The translations under genes were made by a program, and so were the position numbers. DNA of 7,438 nucleotides from an uncultured Chloroflexota bacterium (GTDB taxonomy: Bacteria; Chloroflexota; Dehalococcoidia; SAR202; UBA11138): assembly GCA_913046025.1 (NCBI GenBank), contig CAJWRP010000095.1:1-7438 (forward strand). The letters are read 5' to 3'. Below the pieces are notes generated by a model. That model was given only the letters and a program-made list of their open reading frames with translations. It searched no databases and was not told the DNA's origin. This document shows positions 1 to 6,334 of the stretch, one piece after another; positions within the stretch are counted from its first letter, which is position 1, and each line of letters begins with the position of its first letter.

Positions 1-68
1 TCGTGTTTGACCAGGCCGAAAATCGGCTCCACGCCCAAAAGGCGATTCTTGCCGAGCTTTTTTCATAG
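1..68 (+). CDS. 3' end of an unidentified gene (partial)
   Basis: Frame 3 is open from the left edge to a TAG at 66-68 and encodes a C-terminal tail, VFDQAENRLHAQKAILAELF plus a final Ser. The Ala/Leu/Glu/Gln-rich composition suggests a terminal alpha helix. It lies 49 nt upstream of der on the same strand, so it may be the preceding gene of the same operon. In some bacteria der is preceded by a DUF512 radical-SAM-like protein gene, but this 21-residue tail is too short to test that. The product is not recognised. Confidence 0.5.
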   Translation, partial: VFDQAENRLHAQKAILAELFS

Positions 69-117
69 TCCAAGGCCAATTAAGCGAAGAGAAGAAGAAG
101 AGGAACAGAGTTAAGTA

Positions 118-1446
118 ATGGTATCGAGCATCAAGCCCCTGGTGGCCATCGTGGGGAGACCCAACGTTGGAAAGTCCACTTTATTCAACCGGCTGGTAGG
201 AAGACGAACAGCTATCGTGTCAGACATCGCTGGCACAACCCGCGACCGGGTTATGGTGGAGACGATCTGGGGCGAATATCCCTTTGTCCTGGTCGACACC
301 GGCGGTCTGGACATATTCCCAGAGACGGATATATGGCGGCAGGTCAAGGGCCAGATAGAGGTCGCAATTGACGATGCCGACGTCATTGTCATGCTGGTGG
401 ATGCTAGCACTGGTGTAACACCTGGCGACGTGGATGTGGCGGGCGCCCTTCGACGCACGGACAAGCCTATCGTGCTCGCAGCGAACAAGTCGGACAACGA
501 CAAACGTGTGGCTGATGCGGTCGAGTTCTACGAGCTTGGCATGGGTGACCCGGTGCCCGTCAGTGCGTATCACAACTATGGCATAGATGAGATGATGGCG
601 CAGGTAATCACCCATTTTCCAGACAGCCCTGGGTTCCCAGAGCCGGATTCGGACCTGAAGCTTGCAATCGTAGGCAGGCCCAACGTTGGCAAATCCCTGT
701 TGCTGAACGCCATAGCGGGCGAGAGTCGCGCTATAGTCAGCGATATTCCAGGCACGACCAGAGACACGCTGGACTCCCTTGTGATCCACAATGACTGGTC
801 AACTCTGCTGATCGACACGGCTGGCATACGCCGCCGGGGCAGCGTCGATCGCGGTATTGAGCGATACAGCGTCTTGCGCTCAATGCGCGCCATTGACCGA
901 GCCGACGTTGCCATACTCTTGATGGATGCCTCGGAGCTAGCAGCCAGTCAGGACACCCATATTGCGAAGTACATTCTTGACGGATTTAAGGGGATTGTCC
1001 TAGCCGTCAACAAGTGGGACCTCGCTAAAGAGATGGGTATCACCGCAGACGAGGCTGTGCAATCAGTGAGGGACCGCTTCCGGTTCGCCTCTTACGCGCC
1101 CATATGTCTGGTCTCAGCGCTGGATGGCACCGGAATCAACGAGCTTCTGGATACTGCCAAGGATGTTTACCTGGAGTGGAGCAAGGGCGTACCGCGGTAC
1201 GACCTCAGGCGTCAGATTATGAATGCTGTGGCGGAGCATCCTCCATCACTGACCAGTCGCAGGTCGCTGAAGATTTACGGCGTCACCATGGACAAGACGA
1301 GCCCTCCCAGCTTCACCTTTTACGTGAATAGTTCTGAGATGGTCCACTTTTCGTACGCTAGATATCTGGAGAATACCATTCGCGGTGCATATGAGTTCAG
1401 GGGAAGTCCATTGAGAATGAGATTCAAGGGTAGGGGAGAGCAATAA
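118..1446 (+). CDS. der: Ribosome biogenesis GTPase Der (EngA), double-Era-like GTPase
   Basis: Der is a cytoplasmic GTPase needed for late assembly of the 50S ribosomal subunit. The 442-residue length is normal for the family. The first G domain has the P-loop GRPNVGKS at residues 13-20, GTT at 39-41, DTGG at 60-63 and NKSD at 123-126. The second has GRPNVGKS at 186-193, GTT at 212-214, DTAG at 233-236 and NKWD at 298-301. A KH-like C-terminal domain runs from about 360 and includes the family signature HFSYARYLEN (410-419). Two intact tandem G domains plus the KH domain are diagnostic. The ATG at 118 gives the usual short lead into the first P-loop. A purine-rich stretch at 86-110 lies upstream, with AGAGG at 99-103 rather far from the start. 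The stop codon overlaps the plsY start by one base, so co-transcription is very likely. Confidence 0.98.
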   Translation: MVSSIKPLVAIVGRPNVGKSTLFNRLVGRRTAIVSDIAGTTRDRVMVETIWGEYPFVLVDTGGLDIFPETDIWRQVKGQIEVAIDDADVIVMLVDASTGVTPGDVDVAGALRRTDKPIVLAANKSDNDKRVADAVEFYELGMGDPVPVSAYHNYGIDEMMAQVITHFPDSPGFPEPDSDLKLAIVGRPNVGKSLLLNAIAGESRAIVSDIPGTTRDTLDSLVIHNDWSTLLIDTAGIRRRGSVDRGIERYSVLRSMRAIDRADVAILLMDASELAASQDTHIAKYILDGFKGIVLAVNKWDLAKEMGITADEAVQSVRDRFRFASYAPICLVSALDGTGINELLDTAKDVYLEWSKGVPRYDLRRQIMNAVAEHPPSLTSRRSLKIYGVTMDKTSPPSFTFYVNSSEMVHFSYARYLENTIRGAYEFRGSPLRMRFKGRGEQ

Positions 1447-2111
1447 TGGCCTTTCTGGTCATGGTCCCCGTCGGCTACCTGCTGGGATCTATACCGTTTG
1501 GACTGATTTTAGGTTGGCTGGTCAAGCGGGTTGATGTCCGGGACTACGGTAGTGGCAAGACGGGCATGACCAATGTGCTGCGTACCGTGGGCGTGAAGTC
1601 AGCCGCACTGGCACTTCTGCTGGACATGGGCAAGTCCATACTGGCTGTAGCGCTGACTCGTATTTTCTTCGACGTCCCTGCTGCTGAGGTAGCTGCGGCT
1701 CTTGCTGCACTTATCGGCCACAACTGGCCAGCATATGCGGGCTTCAGAGGTGGCAGAGGCACCGCGCCAGGACTTGGGGGGCTGATAATTCTGTCTCCTT
1801 GGTCAGGGCTTGTGGCCGCTATCGCAGGGGTTGCGACGATAGCTTCGACTCGCTGGGTCTCGCTGGGTTCGATATTGGGCACCCTGTTTGGTGTGATTAC
1901 ACTGGCAATTTTCATTGTGCTTGACTTAGTCCCTGCCGAATACGTCTGGTACAGCATTTTCGGTGGTTCGATAGTAATAGGTCGGCACTGGGACAACATC
2001 CAGAGACTGGTCAAGGGCGAAGAGCGCAAGATAGGCGAGTCGGTCGACTCATCTGACGCCAGCTCCAGTAAAGAAAGACGCAAGGGCTTTCGATGGCCAA
2101 AGTCGGCGTAG
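1446..2111 (+). CDS. plsY: Acyl-phosphate:glycerol-3-phosphate acyltransferase PlsY (membrane)
   Basis: PlsY transfers an acyl group from acyl-phosphate (made by PlsX, not in this window) to sn-glycerol-3-phosphate, giving lysophosphatidic acid in the inner membrane. The 221-residue protein is mostly hydrophobic, with several membrane segments starting at residues 3-27. All three family motifs are present: motif 1 GSGKTGMTNVLR (35-46), motif 2 GHNWPAYAGFRGGRGTA (91-107, normally FKGGKG) and motif 3 HWDNIQRLVKGEE (181-193). Motif 1 has Lys and Met where GSGNxGATN is common. A hydrophilic Ser/Arg/Lys-rich tail from about 199 exceeds the catalytic core. The tail's coding sequence also contains the gpsA ribosome binding site and start. 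The start is set by the ATG overlapping the der TAA, with a strong GGGGAG Shine-Dalgarno at 1433-1438. GpsA, encoded next, supplies its substrate. Confidence 0.96.
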   Translation: MAFLVMVPVGYLLGSIPFGLILGWLVKRVDVRDYGSGKTGMTNVLRTVGVKSAALALLLDMGKSILAVALTRIFFDVPAAEVAAALAALIGHNWPAYAGFRGGRGTAPGLGGLIILSPWSGLVAAIAGVATIASTRWVSLGSILGTLFGVITLAIFIVLDLVPAEYVWYSIFGGSIVIGRHWDNIQRLVKGEERKIGESVDSSDASSSKERRKGFRWPKSA

Positions 2112-3094
2112 TAGGCACGACTAGCTGGGGCACCACCCTGGCGACGCTCCTTGCCCAAGACGGACAATCGGTGACGCTCTGGGCTCGCACGCCGGATGAG
2201 GCCGAAGTCCTGAACCGAGAAGGCGAAAATCGACGGTTTCTTCCAGGCACCAAGTTCCCTACTAACCTCCACGTCACCTCATCAGCAGACGAAGCATTTT
2301 TCGAAGCCGGCCTGGTGTTGATTGTCGTCCCATCCAGTACATTTAGGGAAAACGTTCGTCGCGTGGCGTTGGCATTTAACTCCGATGCAGTAGTGGTCAG
2401 CGCAACCAAGGGTCTAGAGATAGACACTGGCCTCAGAATGAGCCAGGTGCTGACAGAAGAGCTGCCCCGCGGCATGAGGGATAACATCTGCGCACTGTCC
2501 GGCCCCAATCTTGCTCGGGAGATCGTGCAGGGGAAACCTTCTTCTACAGTTGTTGCATCGCAAAACTCCGATGCGTCAGTCAAGGCTCAGGACATAATTA
2601 ATTCACCATCCAGGTTGCGCGTCTACACCAACGACGACATTGTGGGCGTGGAGTTTGGTGGCGCGCTGAAGAACATCATTGCGCTGGGAGCGGGTGTGTG
2701 TGACGGCAAAGAGCTGGGGGACAACGCCAAGGCTGTTTTCATGACACGAGGCCTAGCGGAGATAGGACGCCTTGCTGCGGCAGCCGGAGCGAAACCTCTT
2801 ACCTTGGCTGGTCTGGCTGGCATGGGTGATCTGGTGGCCACATGCTCTAGTACTCTAAGCAGAAACCATTCGGTAGGCGAGCGGCTTGCGAAGGGAGAGT
2901 CTCTTCAGAAGATTCGCGAATCAATGGTTAATGTCGCAGAGGGAGTGAACACCGCGGCTGCGGCAATGACGCTTTCCAGGCGGTTTGGCGTTGATATGCC
3001 TATTACTCAGGCGATGTACAGCGTCCTATTCGAGAACGTGCCTTTGGACGAAGCCATTGCAAGTCTTCTTGGACGCGCACCAAGACCGGAATAG
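2093..3094 (+). CDS. gpsA: NAD(P)-dependent glycerol-3-phosphate dehydrogenase GpsA
   Basis: GpsA is a cytoplasmic enzyme that reduces dihydroxyacetone phosphate to sn-glycerol-3-phosphate, the backbone donor for phospholipids and the acceptor used by PlsY. The 333-residue length is typical. The N-terminal Rossmann domain opens with VGTTSWGTTLA (7-17), followed by ATKGLE (104-109) and the substrate-binding SGPNLAREI (136-144). The C-terminal helical domain has GGALKN (189-194) with the expected catalytic Lys193, GLAGMGDLVATC (240-251) with Asp246, SRNHSVG (256-262) and EGVNTA (283-288). The usual GxGxWG nucleotide loop reads GTTSWG, so the middle Gly is Thr. The start lies 19 nt inside plsY, with AAGGG at 2082-2086 six bases upstream, consistent with translational coupling. 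It is the last gene of the plus-strand operon, and no clear U-tract terminator follows it. Confidence 0.97.
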   Translation: MAKVGVVGTTSWGTTLATLLAQDGQSVTLWARTPDEAEVLNREGENRRFLPGTKFPTNLHVTSSADEAFFEAGLVLIVVPSSTFRENVRRVALAFNSDAVVVSATKGLEIDTGLRMSQVLTEELPRGMRDNICALSGPNLAREIVQGKPSSTVVASQNSDASVKAQDIINSPSRLRVYTNDDIVGVEFGGALKNIIALGAGVCDGKELGDNAKAVFMTRGLAEIGRLAAAAGAKPLTLAGLAGMGDLVATCSSTLSRNHSVGERLAKGESLQKIRESMVNVAEGVNTAAAAMTLSRRFGVDMPITQAMYSVLFENVPLDEAIASLLGRAPRPE

Positions 3095-3126
3095 GTTGCC
3101 CGTTTGGAATAGGCACAGCGAACGGT

Positions 3127-3174
3127 TCTCCCTGTGACTGATGGTTGGAACATGAGGTAAGGCATACAGGGAGA
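3127..3174. repeat. Inverted repeat with 9-bp perfect arms downstream of gpsA
   Basis: TCTCCCTGT at 3127-3135 is the exact reverse complement of ACAGGGAGA at 3166-3174, with a 30-nt loop. One further G-U pair can extend the stem inward. It starts 32 nt after the gpsA stop and could fold in the read-through transcript. The loop is large and no run of T follows, so it is a poor intrinsic terminator. The sequence CGAACGG just before it (3119-3125) resembles the outer end of the compound palindrome further downstream, so the segment may be a decayed repeat. Confidence 0.5.
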
Positions 3175-3200
3175 TTAGTTTCCTTGCTTCTGGAGGCGCT

Positions 3201-3262
3201 GCCCCTCGACAGGTCCCGACTTTGTCTGGGATACTCGATGAAATCGGGACTCAGGGCGAACG
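3201..3262. repeat. Compound REP-like palindromic element between gpsA and rsmE
   Basis: Outer arms CCCT (3203-3206, within CCCCTCGACAGG) and AGGG (3253-3256, within CTCAGGGCGAACG) enclose two smaller hairpins. Hairpin A is TCCCGAC-TTT-GTC(T)GGGA at 3214-3231, with seven pairs and one bulged T. Hairpin B is CTCGAT-GAA-ATCGGG at 3234-3248, with six pairs including one G-U. An alternative long stem pairs GTCCCGA (3213-3219) with TCGGGAC (3244-3250). The outer arms resemble a widespread REP-type repeat of the form CCCTTCGACAGG-CTCAGGGCGAACG, recalled rather than searched. Its position between convergent genes fits a REP/BIME-like element, which may also serve as a bidirectional transcription barrier. 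Confidence 0.55.
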
Positions 3263-3307
3263 TTTATTGATTGGTGTCGATGAAGCCTAGAACCTGGGAT
3301 GCACGTC

Positions 3308-4051
3308 TTAGCCGCCTAGTTCACCAAGCTCGTAAAGTATTGCAGCTGCAGTCACAATACCCGCCGTCTCGGCGCGTAGGATTCGGGGTCCCAGAGTGAC
3401 AAGAGTAATGCGGTTCTTTTTGGCGAACTCCACCTCTTCCGTAGTGAAACCACCCTCTGGACCTATAAAGATATTTATTGATGAGTGAGCATCTGTACCT
3501 GATGCCACGTATGTGAGGCTAGATTTCAGGCTAGTGGCCTTTTCCCCTTCCCACGGCATTAGAGAGACGCCAGTGGCCTTTTCGCAGGCTGAGTCGAAGT
3601 TGACGATCTCTTGAAGGACCGGCAGTCGCCCGCGTCCTGACTGCTCTGCAGCCTCAGTGATGATCTTTCGCCATCGCGTATATCTGGAGTCAGAGGGTTT
3701 GTTTTGGGAAATGGTCCGGTGGCAATTTACAGGGACAAACGAAGTGATGCCCAACTCCGAGCCTTTTTGGAGCATGTACTCGAAGCGATCAGCTTTGAGG
3801 ATGCCCTGGTAGAGCGTGATGAAGACAGACGGTTCGCCCTGGCTTTTGCTTTTGCTGATGACTATGCCGGATGCCGAGTTTCTGTCGATGGCGCTCAGTT
3901 GGACCAGATACTCTGTGCCACTGTCGTCGAGCACAACAATCTCATCTCCGAGGCGTGCCCTGAGCACTCGACTCAGTTGACTCGCGACATCCACAGGAAG
4001 CGTTACGTTGTCTTCGACGATGCACTCCGGCGGGACGAAGAAGTGGTGCAC
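3308..4051 (-). CDS. rsmE: 16S rRNA (uracil(1498)-N(3))-methyltransferase RsmE
   Basis: RsmE uses S-adenosylmethionine to methylate N3 of U1498 in 16S rRNA in the 30S subunit. The 247-residue length is typical. An N-terminal PUA-like RNA-binding domain covers about residues 1-70. A SPOUT (trefoil-knot) methyltransferase domain follows, with KGSELGI (96-102), ITEAAEQSGR (131-140), IGPEGGFT (196-203) and the C-terminal knot signature LGPRILRAETA (220-230). These motifs are intact and diagnostic. The start codon is GTG, supported by the family-typical opening M-H-x-F-F-V-P-P. It begins 4 nt after the prmA stop, so the two genes almost certainly share a transcript. The Shine-Dalgarno is weak, which fits translational coupling to prmA. 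It ends convergently with gpsA. Confidence 0.96.
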   Translation of the reverse strand: MHHFFVPPECIVEDNVTLPVDVASQLSRVLRARLGDEIVVLDDSGTEYLVQLSAIDRNSASGIVISKSKSQGEPSVFITLYQGILKADRFEYMLQKGSELGITSFVPVNCHRTISQNKPSDSRYTRWRKIITEAAEQSGRGRLPVLQEIVNFDSACEKATGVSLMPWEGEKATSLKSSLTYVASGTDAHSSINIFIGPEGGFTTEEVEFAKKNRITLVTLGPRILRAETAGIVTAAAILYELGELGG

Positions 4052-4055
4052 GGGC

Positions 4056-4958
4056 CTAGCTCACGTTGCAGACGAGCGTGACCCAGTCACCGTCGACAAG
4101 GGTGCTCTCCAGCGTTGCCCCGGCAGCCGTTAGCGCGTCGATCGGGCCTGCTATATTCTCGCCCAGGATGCCTGAAGCGATGATCTTTCCGCCTGGCTTC
4201 GTAGCCCTGACCAGCTCGTTGGAGATCTCGATGACTATCTTGGCAGATATGTTGGCGATGGCTATGTCATAGGCGTCGGCCATAACGTCGGGGTGAGGAA
4301 GGCTGCCCTGAACCGGGCGTATGGTATGTTCCAGGTGGTTATCGCGAATGTTCTGCTTGGCCACATTTACGGCAACAGAGTCAATCTCGATGCCAAAGAC
4401 ATGCCTTGCGCCGAGCTTGGCCGCCGCGATGGATAGAATGCTTGAGCCGCAGCCAACGTCTATGAGGTCCATACCCGGTTGCACCAGTTTGTCTAGCTGC
4501 TCCAGGCACATCCTGGTGGTTGGATGATGACCTGTTCCGAAGGCCATGCCCGGGTCCAGCGTTATGACAGCCTCGTGGGGCTTCGCGGTGTACTCTTTCC
4601 AAGAAGGCGCGATCACCACTCGGTCGGTAATGTGCAGAACGTCGAAGTGTTCCTTCCAGGCGTCCTGCCACTCCTCTTCTTCTATCTCCCGTTCTTCAAG
4701 GCCTCTAACGGGCGACACGTGAGCCACCAGGCGCACACCCACGTCGATGTGGTTTCGTCGCTCCCGCGTAGAGTCGTTTATGGGAAGGTAAGTGGTTACC
4801 GTAACCCACTGGTTAGGATCCAGGGTTTCTCCCTCGTCAGGGTTGTATCCGCCGGGCTGTTCCACCGCAACGCCGCCGTGGCCGTATCTGTAAAAGATTT
4901 GGGACAAGGGTTCCACGAATTCTTGGGGAGTGCTGACGCTAAGCTGCAACCATTTCAA
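4056..4958 (-). CDS. prmA: Ribosomal protein L11 methyltransferase PrmA
   Basis: PrmA trimethylates ribosomal protein L11 using S-adenosylmethionine. The 300-residue length is usual. The N-terminal part (about 1-100) is the L11-recognition domain, followed by a linker with EEEWQDAWKEHF (94-105). The class I methyltransferase domain has the PrmA signature DPGMAFGTGHHPTT (135-148), motif I DVGCGSSILSIAA (167-179), the acidic motif II FGIEID (188-193) and AIANI (233-237), corresponding to the family N-I region. In motif I the residue normally Gly (GSG) is Ser173. The start is TTG, giving the family-typical opening MKWLQLSV, with GAGG at 4969-4972 ten bases upstream. An intrinsic terminator-like hairpin sits directly upstream of that Shine-Dalgarno, so expression may depend on read-through or antitermination from dnaJ. 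It is followed after 4 nt by rsmE. Confidence 0.96.
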   Translation of the reverse strand: MKWLQLSVSTPQEFVEPLSQIFYRYGHGGVAVEQPGGYNPDEGETLDPNQWVTVTTYLPINDSTRERRNHIDVGVRLVAHVSPVRGLEEREIEEEEWQDAWKEHFDVLHITDRVVIAPSWKEYTAKPHEAVITLDPGMAFGTGHHPTTRMCLEQLDKLVQPGMDLIDVGCGSSILSIAAAKLGARHVFGIEIDSVAVNVAKQNIRDNHLEHTIRPVQGSLPHPDVMADAYDIAIANISAKIVIEISNELVRATKPGGKIIASGILGENIAGPIDALTAAGATLESTLVDGDWVTLVCNVS

Positions 4959-4973
4959 TTCTATTTGGCCTCG

Positions 4974-5009
4974 AAAAAAATACAGGCGAACCGGTCTGGC
5001 GGTTCGCCT
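4974..5009 (-). terminator. Rho-independent terminator after dnaJ, possible prmA attenuator
   Basis: Read on the minus strand, AGGCGAACC and GGTTCGCCT form a perfect 9-bp GC-rich stem with an 8-nt loop. GTA and then seven T residues (4980-4974) follow. This is a textbook intrinsic terminator. It lies 43 nt after the dnaJ stop and ends 15 nt before the prmA start, with the likely prmA Shine-Dalgarno immediately after the U tract. It should reduce transcription from dnaJ into prmA-rsmE. Confidence 0.85.
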
Positions 5010-5052
5010 ATAAAGAATACCACTTATCTCGCCTCTTGAACGGAGCTATCTG

Positions 5053-6198
5053 CTATTCGTTCACGAAGGCGTCTTTTATCTTGGTGAAGATGCTCTTGTC
5101 AGGCGGATGGTCGGCTTTGGTCTCGTCGCCGAAGCTCTCTGCCAACTTCTGGAACAGGTCCTGCTGCTCTTTCGTCAACTCCATTGGTGTATTGACAAAC
5201 ACGTTTATTATCTGGTCGCCTCTGCGCTTGCTACGAAGGAATGGCACACCCTTGCCCTTGAGACGGAAGGATTGCCCGGACTGAGTCCCTCCAGGGATTT
5301 CGATCTCAGCCTCACCTTTGAGCGTGGGTATCATCACATTGGCGCCCAGCACCGCTTGCGAGATGTTGAGAGGCAAGGTGCAGATGATGTCGTTTCCTTC
5401 TCGTCGAAAAATCTTGTGTGGCTCTATGCGGACAACGACGTAGAGGTCGCCGGGAGGACCGCCGTTGAGACCCTGTTCACCTTCGCCACGCAGTCGCACC
5501 TGAGTGCCCTCCTCGATACCGCCTGGGATGGATACTTCCAGCTTGCGGACACGCTGCTCGCTTCCCGAACCTCTGCACTGGGAACAGGGATCGGTAATGA
5601 TGGCTCCCTCGCCACTGCACACGTTGCAAGGCACCACCTGAACAAACTGACCGAAGACGCTCTGGTGGGCCCTACGGACCTCGCCAAGACCCTCGCAATT
5701 AGTGCAGTTTGCTGGTGTGGCACCGTCCTTGCTTTTGGTGCCGTGGCAGCCGCTGCACGTCTCTGTGCGCTGCAATTCGACGTCGTGGTCGACGCCAAAG
5801 ACAGCCTGCTCGAAATCCAAGGACATGGAGTACTGCAAGTCGGACCCGCGTCGGGCGGCGTTTGGCCGTGACCTGGTGTTGCCACCAAATCCACCAAAGA
5901 ATGCTTCGAATATGTCTCCGAAGCCGCCGAAGTTCTCGTATCCTTCAAAGCCTTTTCCGTTGCCGTTTCCTGTGACACCGGCGTGGCCAAAGCGGTCGTA
6001 GGCACCACGTTTTTCTGTGTCAGAAAGGACTTGGTAGGCCTCGTTTATCTCCTTGAACTTCTCTTCAGCACCCTTGCGCCTGTTGCGGTCAGGGTGGAAC
6101 TCCATGGCCAACTTGCGAAAAGCCTTCTTGATGTCCTCGTCGGAGGCACCTTTAGCGACGTTGAGTATGTTGTAATAGTCTCTTTTGCTAGTCGTCAT
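5053..6198 (-). CDS. dnaJ: Molecular chaperone DnaJ (type I Hsp40)
   Basis: DnaJ delivers unfolded clients to DnaK and stimulates its ATPase in the cytoplasm. The 381-residue protein has the full type I layout. A J domain (about 5-71) carries HPD at 35-37. A Gly/Phe-rich linker covers about 74-107. The zinc-finger region has four CxxC pairs at C148/C151, C165/C168, C191/C194 and C205/C208. The substrate-binding beta domains follow from about 217, with IPGGIEEGTQVRLRGEGE (224-241) and IPGGTQSGQSFRLKGKG (301-317). The first zinc repeat is CSGCHGTK rather than CxxCxGxG, as is common in DnaJ. The ATG at 6198-6196 gives the standard opening before RDYYNILNV. No strong Shine-Dalgarno is visible (AAAAAAGA just upstream). 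The adjacent upstream gene encodes a peptidase, not dnaK, so the gene seems detached from the usual hrcA-grpE-dnaK cluster. Confidence 0.98.
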   Translation of the reverse strand: MTTSKRDYYNILNVAKGASDEDIKKAFRKLAMEFHPDRNRRKGAEEKFKEINEAYQVLSDTEKRGAYDRFGHAGVTGNGNGKGFEGYENFGGFGDIFEAFFGGFGGNTRSRPNAARRGSDLQYSMSLDFEQAVFGVDHDVELQRTETCSGCHGTKSKDGATPANCTNCEGLGEVRRAHQSVFGQFVQVVPCNVCSGEGAIITDPCSQCRGSGSEQRVRKLEVSIPGGIEEGTQVRLRGEGEQGLNGGPPGDLYVVVRIEPHKIFRREGNDIICTLPLNISQAVLGANVMIPTLKGEAEIEIPGGTQSGQSFRLKGKGVPFLRSKRRGDQIINVFVNTPMELTKEQQDLFQKLAESFGDETKADHPPDKSIFTKIKDAFVNE

Positions 6199-6304
6199 AA
6201 ATCTTTTTTATACATATTTGCTTAGACAAAAACTGGATTGCACGGCGTGCCACAGAGTCTAACGAGAACGGTCTTCCGCTGAAGATTGCAGGACGCTATT
6301 ACCA

Positions 6305-6334
6305 ATTATATGTTACTTATCCACAAGTTAACAA
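6305..6334 (-). promoter_or_regulatory. Probable sigma70-type promoter for dnaJ
   Basis: On the minus strand TTGTTA (6334-6329) and a perfect TATAAT (6310-6305) are separated by 18 nt. Transcription would start near 6298 and leave a 5' leader of about 100 nt before dnaJ. The surrounding noncoding stretch 6199-6462 is AT-rich compared with its neighbours. It also holds a dyad TTCCT-GA-AGGAA (6366-6377) upstream of the -35, a leader hairpin TCTTC-AGCG-GAAGA (6285-6272) and an 11-bp palindrome GCACGGCGTGC (6240-6250). No CIRCE (TTAGCACTC-N9-GAGTGCTAA) operator was found. Confidence 0.65.
6317..6325 (+). promoter_or_regulatory. Perfect DnaA-box 9-mer within the dnaJ promoter spacer
   Basis: TTATCCACA matches the bacterial DnaA-box consensus TTATNCACA exactly. 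It lies wholly within the spacer between the putative -35 and -10 of dnaJ, so a bound protein would compete with RNA polymerase. A one-mismatch relative, TTATACATA, is at 6208-6216 near the dnaJ start. Binding by DnaA is inferred from the match only. Confidence 0.45.

Noticed and set aside
1544..2272. 242-codon minus-strand open frame opposite plsY/gpsA
   Set aside because: It spans the antisense of two well-supported genes, has low-complexity Ala/Ser/Pro composition and no recognisable motif.
3127..3174. The 9-bp inverted repeat as an intrinsic terminator for gpsA
   Set aside because: The loop is 30 nt and no T-run follows the stem on either strand, so it is reported only as an inverted repeat.
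3095..3307. Possible tRNA or small structured RNA in the gpsA-rsmE gap
   Set aside because: Several hairpins exist, but no tRNA cloverleaf, GTTCRA T-loop, SRP RNA or RNase P signature could be found. The repeats explain the structure better.
5107..5871. 254-codon plus-strand open frame opposite dnaJ
   Set aside because: Antisense shadow of dnaJ with no domain signature. The minus-strand frame encodes a complete DnaJ with all motifs.
6208..6216. TTATACATA as a second DnaA box, suggesting a replication origin
   Set aside because: It has one mismatch in an AT-rich stretch. One perfect box plus one weak match, with no dnaA, dnaN or box cluster in view, does not support an origin.
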